A DNA stretch of 24,108 nt from JBBSBR01 sp038251135 (GTDB lineage Bacteria; Patescibacteriota; Saccharimonadia; UBA4664): NCBI GenBank assembly GCA_038251135.1, contig JBBSBR010000015.1, positions 1 to 24,108 of the forward strand, written 5' to 3'. Numbering within the stretch: position 1 is the stretch's first letter; each line of letters starts with the position of its first letter. Both the position numbers and the translations under genes were made by a program. Positions 14,071 to 20,097 of the stretch are shown one piece after another. The notes below the pieces were generated by a model that ran no database searches, was not told the DNA's origin, and saw nothing but the letters and a program-made list of their open reading frames with translations.

Positions 14071-15993
14071 CTAAGTAATTTCAGCGGTCGCCGCAACCTC
14101 GGCCGTGGCTTCGCGATGGTGCTCCCCGAGCCAAAAACTCAGCAGAACTAGGCCAATCAGACCAAATATCGGCCAGGCGATCATCAAGATGCCGCTGCCC
14201 TCGTATCGAACGCCGGTCTTCCCGGCCGATACTGCGCCGTCGCCTTCCACGATCACCACAAGGGATATCACCGCCTCGCGTCCGGACGCATCGGTTGCGC
14301 GCGCCACGAGTTGATCGATGCCCGACTTGTCGTATTGATGTTTGAGATTAACTGAGCCGTTGGCACTCGTCAAATCGGTATTTTTACCATCACCCCAGTC
14401 GATCGTTACCCGATACGGACTCTGGCCGCCGTTAACTTTCAGACCAAGGTCGATACTCGAGCCCGGCTGAACGCCTTGGTAGTAATGTTGGTCGCTATCG
14501 ATCGTGAGGGCGGCTATCGGTGCAGTGACTGGCCGGGGCGTAGTCGTGGAGCTCGGCGACGGCGAGGCCGAAGACCGTGGCGTAGCGCTCGGACTTATAC
14601 TCGGAGACGGAGCCGGCGTCGGCGTGGCTACCGGAGCATCATAGAAGACGGTGACGGCGTTTGAATCCGGGCTTGACTGCATCAGGGCATCGACATTACG
14701 TGCAATTAAGTCATTCTGGCCATTTATCAGAGTGACCAGGAGGTTATACTGCCCGCTGACATCACATACCGTACTGCCCGCAAATGAGCCGTTGCGATAG
14801 ATCTCCACGAACAGCCCCACCAAGCATTGCCCCCGGACCGTGGTTGTGGCGACGGCGAAGTGCTGACCGGCGAGCGGAACATCGATTGTCGGGGCAGTTG
14901 CCGGAGGCGGCCCCAGAACCGTAAGTGATAGCTGGGAGTCGGCGGCACGGCTTGACTGCGAATAAGCTCCGAGGAGAACCGTCGATATTAACAGCAGAAA
15001 CGCCAGGGCCGGGTACGAGGTGTGATGATGAGCCAGCACCTTGCCGGTATGGTGATGGGCGCTCAAGCCCTTGCGGCGCGGCAGGTCCCTACCGTGAATC
15101 GCGATGCGGCGCTTGGCACTCATCTTCAGTCGGAACCACAGCGGCCTCAGGCGAATTTTGACCGACAATAACCCGTCTGCAATAAGTTTGCGCAGGCGGC
15201 TGGACCGCAGGTATAAGGCGATCAATCCGATCAAGGTTAGTACAGCAAAACTCCAGGCCGCAGCTCTCCATGACCATGCCATAGTCATGGTATGTACCGG
15301 GGTTTCGGCGGTTAAACCGCCTGGTGCCTTGGTTACGGGCGAGGGTTCCGGGGTGTTCGTGCCGGCCGGCGCTCCGACGGCGATCGGCGGCGGCGAGGGC
15401 GAGGTACTTGGGGTCGGCGTTGGAGACGGCGACGTCGGTGTCGAATGGTTAGAGTTGCTACCGCCGACCGCTACCGGGGTCACAACGGGGGTTGGGGTCG
15501 GCGGCCTGGGCGTGGACGGTACCGGTGTCGGCGTTGGCGTTGGCGGCGGTGTTGGAACGGGCGTCGGCGTCGGGGTTGGCGGCGGAGCAGTATTCTTGTT
15601 TATCACATAAGTGGCTACGCTCACCCAGGGTGTGGCGAATGGATCGCCGCAGGATGTCAGCAGCTGGTTCCCGCCGCCGTCTAGGCTCACCAGGAGCGAT
15701 CCATCGGGCGCACCGCGGAAACTATAAGTGTGGGTACCGTCGAGATTGCCCGTGTAGCTGCTGTTGAAGGTCAGGCCGGAGGTGCAGTAGATGTAGGTCT
15801 GAAAAGTATAGGCACCGGTGAAGACTCCGCCGCTCGTCGGGCCGGTCGGAGCCTGAACAGTAGGCGCGGTTGCAATGGCGCTCAGCGGCAAGCCGAGCAC
15901 CACAACAGCAACAAGCGCCAGAAGCAGACTCCATTTCATGGCGGGATGAGGCTTCCGGGACGGGTTCTTCCCCGCAAAAACTAACGCACTCAT
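14071..15993 (-). CDS. 640-aa multi-pass surface protein with Pro-rich linkers and PKD domain (apparent fusion)
   Basis: Architecture by residue: signal or anchor helix (22-42); small secreted module with two Cys (45-133); Pro/Thr/Ser linker (136-225); transmembrane helix (about 243-263); basic cytoplasmic loop with His clusters HHHTGKVLAHHH (264-326); second signal-like helix ending SSRAADS (327-350); Ig-like module with two Cys (360-452); second Pro/Ser linker (455-492); PKD domain with IDWGDG and HQY (495-583); C-terminal helix (602-622) and a short tail. The second half looks like a complete secreted protein with its own N-terminus, beginning near M291 (ATG at 15123). So this is either a true fusion or holds an internal start, although no clear ribosome site precedes M291. 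The linkers would lift the domains off the cell. First gene of the surface block. Confidence 0.8.
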   Translation of the reverse strand: MSALVFAGKNPSRKPHPAMKWSLLLALVAVVVLGLPLSAIATAPTVQAPTGPTSGGVFTGAYTFQTYIYCTSGLTFNSSYTGNLDGTHTYSFRGAPDGSLLVSLDGGGNQLLTSCGDPFATPWVSVATYVINKNTAPPPTPTPTPVPTPPPTPTPTPVPSTPRPPTPTPVVTPVAVGGSNSNHSTPTSPSPTPTPSTSPSPPPIAVGAPAGTNTPEPSPVTKAPGGLTAETPVHTMTMAWSWRAAAWSFAVLTLIGLIALYLRSSRLRKLIADGLLSVKIRLRPLWFRLKMSAKRRIAIHGRDLPRRKGLSAHHHTGKVLAHHHTSYPALAFLLLISTVLLGAYSQSSRAADSQLSLTVLGPPPATAPTIDVPLAGQHFAVATTTVRGQCLVGLFVEIYRNGSFAGSTVCDVSGQYNLLVTLINGQNDLIARNVDALMQSSPDSNAVTVFYDAPVATPTPAPSPSISPSATPRSSASPSPSSTTTPRPVTAPIAALTIDSDQHYYQGVQPGSSIDLGLKVNGGQSPYRVTIDWGDGKNTDLTSANGSVNLKHQYDKSGIDQLVARATDASGREAVISLVVIVEGDGAVSAGKTGVRYEGSGILMIAWPIFGLIGLVLLSFWLGEHHREATAEVAATAEIT

Positions 15994-16037
15994 TACCTAA
16001 CAGTGTAGCATAAGCGCGAAAGTGTGGGGGTATTTCG

Positions 16038-16067
16038 TATTTATGCAACTAATTACTTTTTTCTCAA
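16038..16067 (-). promoter_or_regulatory. Putative promoter of the 640-aa gene
   Basis: On the minus strand, TTGAGA (16062-16067), an 18-nt spacer and TAAATA (16038-16043), about 45 nt before the ATG. A second candidate is the extended -10 TGC-TACACT nearer to the gene. Confidence 0.35.
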
Positions 16068-16119
16068 TCACCAATCCGGCCGGTCGGGAACGAATCAAAG
16101 CCGACTTGCGCAAATAAAG

Positions 16120-16149
16120 AAACACTCCACAAGGCTGTGTGGAGTGTTT
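16120..16149 (-). terminator. Terminator of tRNA-Val
   Basis: AAACACTCCACA pairs perfectly with TGTGGAGTGTTT (12 bp, 6-nt loop). In the minus direction it is followed by the U-rich CTTTATTTG. It begins 4 nt after the tRNA-Val 3' end. Confidence 0.8.
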
Positions 16150-16153
16150 CCAT

Positions 16154-16230
16154 TGGTGGGCAATAAAGGACTCGAACCTTTGACCCCCTCGGTGTAAACG
16201 AGGTGCTCTAACCAACTGAGCTAATTGCCC
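16154..16230 (-). tRNA. tRNA-Val (anticodon UAC)
   Basis: A 77-nt tRNA on the reverse strand. The acceptor GGGCAAT pairs with ATTGCCC, the anticodon stem CCTCG/CGAGG holds loop TTTACAC with anticodon TAC, and the T arm is AAAGG-TTCGAGT-CCTTT. Discriminator A and CCA are encoded. A perfect TATAAT at 16244-16249 lies 13 nt upstream. Confidence 0.96.
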
Positions 16231-16243
16231 GAACAATTCATCT

Positions 16244-16249
16244 ATTATA
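16244..16249 (-). promoter_or_regulatory. -10 box of tRNA-Val
   Basis: TATAAT on the minus strand, placed to start transcription about 7 nt before the mature tRNA. No convincing -35 hexamer is seen. Confidence 0.5.
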
Positions 16250-16272
16250 GCGGAGAATGGGCTAAGCATATA

Positions 16273-16306
16273 GCGGGCTGCCTAGAATTAGTACCAGGCA
16301 GCCCGC
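16273..16306 (-). terminator. GC-rich hairpin after the 16312 gene
   Basis: GCGGGCTGCCT and AGGCAGCCCGC form a perfect 11-bp stem with a 12-nt loop, 6 nt beyond the stop of the gene. The tail TATATGC is only weakly U-rich. It separates this gene from tRNA-Val. Confidence 0.6.
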
Positions 16307-16311
16307 CGGCA

Positions 16312-16725
16312 TTAGGAGGCCCGCGTTGTGTGCACCTCAAGGCGGTACGTACTGAGGCCGACCCCTCGCGCCTTGAGCGCGGCCAGAGTACGGCGGGAGA
16401 GATCCTCCTTGGTACTAGGTGCGATCTCGATCAAGCGAAGATCGCGGCAGTGGCGCAGGAGCTCCTCGACGTGGCGGGTCGAGTAGGTTCCGCTGATATG
16501 GACCCATGTAGAGTCCGGCGGCACCGACGATAGGTTTTCCTTGTACGGACGCCAGTGAAACCACCTGCCCGGTTCATGGTTAGTGACCGGGATCAAGACT
16601 TCCTCAGGTGCCAGGTTAATCGGCGCACGGGTCTTTGGGAACGTGGCTCTCATGCATCGTGCGCAGAAGGCTTTCAGGCTTCCCTCCATGCCATGGGTTG
16701 GGTCGTCGCAAAGTTCTTCGGACAT
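16312..16725 (-). CDS. Small cytosolic protein, unknown function
   Basis: About 137 aa from ATG at 16725, which has GGTGAT four bases upstream. A GTG at 16758 would add 11 residues but lacks a ribosome site. No signal peptide or membrane helix. The protein has a CxxC pair (FCARCMRATFP), then LAPEEVLIPVTNHEPGRWFHWRPYKENL, STWVHISGTYSTRHVEELLRHCRDLRLIEIAPSTKEDL and a basic alpha/beta-like end. The closing half suggests a compact alpha/beta fold. I do not recognise it. The CxxC with other Cys and His residues could bind a metal. It is a monocistronic gene between two tRNA genes, with a good promoter and a terminator hairpin. Confidence 0.7.
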   Translation of the reverse strand: MSEELCDDPTHGMEGSLKAFCARCMRATFPKTRAPINLAPEEVLIPVTNHEPGRWFHWRPYKENLSSVPPDSTWVHISGTYSTRHVEELLRHCRDLRLIEIAPSTKEDLSRRTLAALKARGVGLSTYRLEVHTTRAS

Positions 16726-16779
16726 ATCTATCACCGCCAAACGGTAGGTACGCCGCACTTTTTAGCACGGATTATAGTT

Positions 16780-16808
16780 ATTTAAGACTAGAAATGAACT
16801 TTTGTCAA
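16780..16808 (-). promoter_or_regulatory. Promoter of the 16312 gene
   Basis: On the minus strand, perfect TTGACA (16803-16808), a 17-nt spacer and TTAAAT (16780-16785). A perfect TATAAT at 16771-16776 is a second -10 candidate but has a poor -35. Confidence 0.5.
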
Positions 16809-16897
16809 TTTTGTTTAACAAAATGGGAGTTTTTAGCCTGCCAATCACTTCACGCCGGGGTCGATTTATGGTAATCTGTTGTGGTTAGAAACCCCAC

Positions 16898-16981
16898 GCG
16901 CGAGTGGTGGAATGGTATACACGCTAGCATGAGGGGCTAGTGCCGCAAGGTGTGGAGGTTCGAGTCCTCTCTCGCGCACCA
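16898..16981 (+). tRNA. tRNA-Leu (anticodon GAG)
   Basis: An 84-nt tRNA with a long variable arm. The acceptor GCGCGAG pairs with CTCGCGC, the anticodon stem CTAGC/GCTAG holds loop ATGAGGG with anticodon GAG, and the T arm is GGAGG-TTCGAGT-CCTCT. Discriminator A and CCA are encoded. It shares acceptor and D arm with tRNA-Leu(CAG) at 21862-21947. Confidence 0.96.
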
Positions 16982-16989
16982 ATATATAT

Positions 16990-17009
16990 GACCCCGTAAG
17001 GGGTCTTTT
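16990..17009 (+). terminator. Terminator of tRNA-Leu(GAG)
   Basis: GACCCC-GTAA-GGGGTC followed by TTTT, 8 nt past the tRNA end. From here to the promoter at 17232 (about 220 nt) I see no gene. Confidence 0.85.
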
Positions 17010-17231
17010 ATAATGGTGCTGACCATAAATGACTGGGTAACATCAAGATCTGACGATCTAAAATAGTCTTAGACAGAGCAATACCGCCTAAAAACTTTTA
17101 TGCCATAATTAAAAAACTGGGTCCTCTCACCTGGGTAGCCACGCTATTTCTATTGTCCAATAATGTCTCACGAACTGCAATTTCGGTAAACGAGGATCAC
17201 CGGAACTTATGAGTTAAATAGTAATATTGCC

Positions 17232-17259
17232 TTGACATATACCTACTAAGTTATGTAAT
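17232..17259 (+). promoter_or_regulatory. Promoter of the 55-aa basic protein gene
   Basis: Perfect TTGACA (17232-17237), a 16-nt spacer and TGTAAT (17254-17259), with a start near 17266 and a leader of about 35 nt containing the ribosome site GGAGG. Confidence 0.65.
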
Positions 17260-17300
17260 GTTTTCTCACCCATACTACGACCCTTCCGGAGGGTATCACC

Positions 17301-17468
17301 ATGGCAAACAAAAACGTAAACGACGCCAAGCGCGCACAAGACCAGCGCGCGCAGCAGGCAGCCGCCCGCAAGAAGGCTCAGCAAGAGCGCGATTCCAAGA
17401 GGTTCAAGGGCGGATCCAATCCCCACAACGGTGCCTCCCGCGGCCAGAGCGGTCAGCAAGGCCGCTAG
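17301..17468 (+). CDS. 55-aa highly basic hydrophilic protein, unknown function
   Basis: ATG at 17301 is preceded by GGAGG 8 nt upstream and by a good promoter, and the reading frame closes at TAG 17468 before a strong hairpin. The protein begins MANKNVNDAKRAQDQRAQQ and is rich in Arg, Lys, Gln and Ala up to about residue 35, where a single amphipathic helix is likely. The rest is a Gly/Ser/Asn/Gln tail (GGSNPHNGASRG). No Trp, Tyr, Cys or Leu. It could bind nucleic acid or ribosomes, but composition is the only support. Full set of expression signals makes it a real gene; it is convergent with the J-domain gene. Confidence 0.8.
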   Translation: MANKNVNDAKRAQDQRAQQAAARKKAQQERDSKRFKGGSNPHNGASRGQSGQQGR

Positions 17469-17511
17469 ATACCACCACCATTCACCTCTTCACTGCATTC
17501 TGGCATGAAGA

Positions 17512-17545
17512 AGCCCCCCGAGAAGTTCACACTTCTCGGGGGGCT
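17512..17545. terminator. Bidirectional terminator between convergent genes
   Basis: AGCCCCCCGAGAAGT pairs perfectly with ACTTCTCGGGGGGCT (15 bp, loop TCAC). It lies between the plus-strand 55-aa gene and the minus-strand J-domain gene, 12 nt from the latter's stop. The minus side has the pyrimidine tail TCTTC. Confidence 0.8.
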
Positions 17546-17556
17546 AGCCATATCCG

Positions 17557-18786
17557 TCAGCTACTCGGATATGGAATCGGTGGCGTAGCCGCCGGAGGAC
17601 TGTAGTGCGCCTGCCAAGTCGGAGGCTGGTAGTTGACTGCCTGTATCGCATTACAAACAAGGTATTTGCTTGGATATGCGTCTGGGCAACCTCCCATTGG
17701 AGTATCAACGGTTCTGGACTTAAAGCTGTAATAGAGAGTTAGAACGAGTCTCGTGTGCTTATCGTAGACTCGCCACGTCACTATCCAGTTTTGACCCGGC
17801 TTGTTCGGAGAGTCTACACCATGGATGTCAGTGCCGGTATTACCCCCTATTATGAGCCCGGTAGTTTCTATGTCAGATCCGCCAGTTGGATCGTTGGTAG
17901 GGATATCCGTAATAAGCGTGTTCACCCACGTGATCCAATCCTTGTACTTAATCCGCGAGTCGAAACCGTAATTGGTCGTCCAGACGTTCGTGAAGCCGTA
18001 ATCCTGCATAGCCTGCCACAAATGATTGTCGACACCGCTCACAAACACCGGAACGGGATAGCTGCTAAACGCTGTTCCCGGCTGGACGGGGTTGGGATTG
18101 CACAGATAGGGACTGATGCAAGCCAGCTTCACGCTCTTAAGCTCAGATATGATCTGAGCCTCTCCCTGGGCGATCTTTTCAGCTTGGCTCAGCTGCGGTG
18201 TTGGCGTCGGCGTGGTCTGATTCAAGGGAGCATTGGCCACGTTGGCTGTTCCGTTGATCGTACCCGTACCACCCTGTGAGTTGGTGTAGTTGGGACTCGC
18301 GATCGGAACATTATGGTTGTTGGCGTTGTAGCCATAAAGCCAAAAGGTGACAATGACACCTGTAACTACCGCGGCCGACAACCATCGTTTCCGCCGAGCC
18401 GAAGAATGACCGGTAATGACGTAACCCGTATATGCCGGCGCCGTTGGCTGCTGGCTAGTTGGTGTCGTCGAAGGTGTGGAAGTTGGCGGTGGTGGTGGCG
18501 GAGGCGGAGGCGCCGTTGTCGTAAAGTCCCAATCCGGCTCTTCATCAATATCCGGCTCCGGTTGTACTGGTTCTTGTTTTGGATGAAGCAATTGCTCATC
18601 GTACTCACGCCGGAGTAGCGGGTTCCCGAGTGTCTCGTAAGCCTTATTTACAGAACGCATCTGACTTTCGAAGCCAGGATTTGCATCGGGGTGAAGGATC
18701 TTTGCCTTCGCGCGATAAGCTTTCTTAATCTCATCCTCGGTCGCCGTCTTAGAGACGCCAAGGGTTTCATACAGCGTCTCGGCCAT
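17557..18786 (-). CDS. Membrane-anchored J-domain protein with extracytoplasmic domain
   Basis: 409 aa. Residues 1-65 are a J domain: LYETLGVSKTATEDEIKKAYR, the HPD motif at 32-34, and the closing AYETLGNPLLRREYDEQ. An acidic Pro-rich linker follows, with a run of nine prolines near 92-100. Then come a basic stop and one transmembrane helix (about 134-152). The last 255 residues lie outside the membrane: a Thr/Asn-rich linker (TPTPTPQLSQAEK) and a globular domain with Cys pairs (LACISPYLCNPNP; GGCPDAYPSKYLVCN) and WxxYDKHT-like beta strands. No Gly/Phe region or zinc-finger domain is present, so it is a type III J protein. J domains stimulate the DnaK ATPase. Here DnaK would be recruited to the inner membrane face. 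The outer domain is unrecognised. Confidence 0.88.
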   Translation of the reverse strand: MAETLYETLGVSKTATEDEIKKAYRAKAKILHPDANPGFESQMRSVNKAYETLGNPLLRREYDEQLLHPKQEPVQPEPDIDEEPDWDFTTTAPPPPPPPPPTSTPSTTPTSQQPTAPAYTGYVITGHSSARRKRWLSAAVVTGVIVTFWLYGYNANNHNVPIASPNYTNSQGGTGTINGTANVANAPLNQTTPTPTPQLSQAEKIAQGEAQIISELKSVKLACISPYLCNPNPVQPGTAFSSYPVPVFVSGVDNHLWQAMQDYGFTNVWTTNYGFDSRIKYKDWITWVNTLITDIPTNDPTGGSDIETTGLIIGGNTGTDIHGVDSPNKPGQNWIVTWRVYDKHTRLVLTLYYSFKSRTVDTPMGGCPDAYPSKYLVCNAIQAVNYQPPTWQAHYSPPAATPPIPYPSS

Positions 18787-18798
18787 AACGTTTCCACC

Positions 18799-18813
18799 AA
18801 TCTAGAATAGATT
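18799..18813. promoter_or_regulatory. Inverted repeat in the J-domain gene leader
   Basis: AATCTA-GAA-TAGATT, a 6-bp inverted repeat 12 nt upstream of the J-domain start and inside the divergent intergenic region. Its position would suit an operator, but it is short. Confidence 0.25.
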
Positions 18814-18842
18814 GTCAAGGTGATAATTTCATACCATAAATG

Positions 18843-18871
18843 TAGACAACTATCAAGTATTATGATATATT
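18843..18871 (+). promoter_or_regulatory. Promoter of the vWA gene
   Basis: TAGACA (18843-18848), a 17-nt spacer and TATATT (18866-18871), each hexamer with one mismatch. Start near 18878, about 37 nt before the ATG. This also argues against starting translation at the ATG at 18870. Confidence 0.55.
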
Positions 18872-18914
18872 GCGCCCATTCTTGTACCTTAAGTTTCGCC
18901 TCTGGGGAGTCCTG

Positions 18915-19691
18915 ATGAATAATGATCTAGAGCGAGTCGACCCGAGTACGCTCGTATCACGATCGGCAGAACGAGGCCATTTGTCGGCTAGATCAACGGC
19001 TGCTTTGCAGCGGCTTTCGACAATGAGCATGGTACGCTCAGCACTTGAAGGAAGTGCCAGCGTAAAGAGCGCGGGCCGGTTGCTGCTAGTCACGATGATG
19101 TTGGATGATTCCGAGTCGATGTTCATGGCCCCCGACCGAGCCCGCAACACCCTTGCCGGCTACAACGGACTGCTGGCGAGCATGCAGTCATCGGATGAAG
19201 CTAAGCGGACAATGTTGCAGACGCGGTTTCTCAACGGCAGGCAGTTCCAGAAGTTCATGCCGCTTGCACAATGTCGGGGTATGGAGTCGGTTGAATACTT
19301 TTCAAGTCCTAACGGCACTCCACTCTATTCGCAGAGCCTCATTCTCCTCGGTACCGTCATGGCCAAAACTGAGGAACTCATCGAGCGTGGTGCCAAGCAG
19401 GTTCGATCTGCAACTCTCATCATGACTGATGGCGAGCCGACAGACATGACTGACGACGACCAGAAAGCACTTTTCGATCTGGTTAAAGATATGCGCAATG
19501 TGGGCGACCACATTGTTGCCGGTATGGGCGTAGGCACAAGCACCAGCTTCACGCCTACTTTCAGGTCGATGGGGATTGCTGATAAGTACATCTTCTCCGC
19601 CGCTAATCGCGATGAAATCCTGAAGTCGTTCCGCATGTTTGCGGAGGTATCGGTCGCGCACTCGACCTCAACCGATCTGGCTAGCCGCTAG
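18915..19691 (+). CDS. Cytosolic vWA-domain protein with intact MIDAS
   Basis: 258 aa from ATG at 18915, chosen because GGGGAG lies 5 nt upstream. A longer frame to 18870 would begin inside or before the transcription start. A 45-residue N-terminal region (LERVDPSTLVSRSAERGHLSARST) precedes a von Willebrand A domain with the full metal site: DDSES (64-68, DxSxS), T135 (GTPLYSQS) and D172 (TDGEPTD). No signal peptide, membrane helix or lipobox, so it should act in the cytoplasm, unlike adhesive vWA proteins. Intracellular vWA proteins often work with AAA+ ATPases (CoxE, TerY, BatA types), but no ATPase lies in the window. It is divergent from the membrane J-domain gene. Confidence 0.85.
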   Translation: MNNDLERVDPSTLVSRSAERGHLSARSTAALQRLSTMSMVRSALEGSASVKSAGRLLLVTMMLDDSESMFMAPDRARNTLAGYNGLLASMQSSDEAKRTMLQTRFLNGRQFQKFMPLAQCRGMESVEYFSSPNGTPLYSQSLILLGTVMAKTEELIERGAKQVRSATLIMTDGEPTDMTDDDQKALFDLVKDMRNVGDHIVAGMGVGTSTSFTPTFRSMGIADKYIFSAANRDEILKSFRMFAEVSVAHSTSTDLASR

Positions 19692-19692
19692 T

Positions 19693-19715
19693 AAGACCCT
19701 ATTCGGGGTCTTTTT
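19693..19715 (+). terminator. Terminator of the vWA gene
   Basis: AAGACCC-TATTCG-GGGTCTT followed by TTT, immediately after the stop codon. Confidence 0.85.
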
Positions 19716-19731
19716 CATTTGGGAGAAAATA

Positions 19732-20073
19732 TTAGACGTTCAAATTATAAGCCGCCCAGAGACTCGCTGCCCCGAGCAACGCCACCAGCGGCCAGAGCAT
19801 GAAGACGTTGAGATTGTAATAGAGCTTATTTGGCTCGCTCCACCAGCCGCGGATCCCCTTGCTTCGCTTGAAATTCTTGCGGTAAGTTTCCCAGATTCGA
19901 TCTCGGTTCATCTCAATGATCGTGGCCATAATGATCGCGACGACGCCAAGACCGCTTAAGCCGACAACCGGACGGGAAAAGGTTACGATCGTAAAGATCA
20001 GGATCAGAGCCAGGAAGACGCCCATCAAGCCTCGTACCGGTTTTGTTGATTTGATATCGGATTTCTTTGACAT
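19732..20073 (-). CDS. Small membrane protein with three helices, unknown function
   Basis: 113 aa. A basic N-terminus (MSKKSDIKSTKPVRG) precedes helices at about 15-33, 37-54 and 88-109. A basic loop lies between the second and third (RDRIWETYRKNFKRSKGIRGWW). AGGA lies 8 nt before the ATG. The gene starts 24 nt past the stop of the FAD-oxidase gene, so the two are probably co-transcribed. That would be compatible with a membrane attachment role for the oxidase, but this is only context. No known motif is seen. Confidence 0.75.
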   Translation of the reverse strand: MSKKSDIKSTKPVRGLMGVFLALILIFTIVTFSRPVVGLSGLGVVAIIMATIIEMNRDRIWETYRKNFKRSKGIRGWWSEPNKLYYNLNVFMLWPLVALLGAASLWAAYNLNV

Positions 20074-20097
20074 AATGCTTCCTAAATTATTAATTCA

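Noticed and set aside
15104..15610. Plus-strand frame of 168 aa rich in Gly and Val
   Set aside because: It is the antisense of the Pro/Thr linker codons of the 640-aa gene.
18790..18818. TTGACA at 18813-18818 (minus) as the J-domain gene promoter
   Set aside because: The hexamer 17 nt downstream is GGAAAC, with no -10 character, and would place the start inside the gene.
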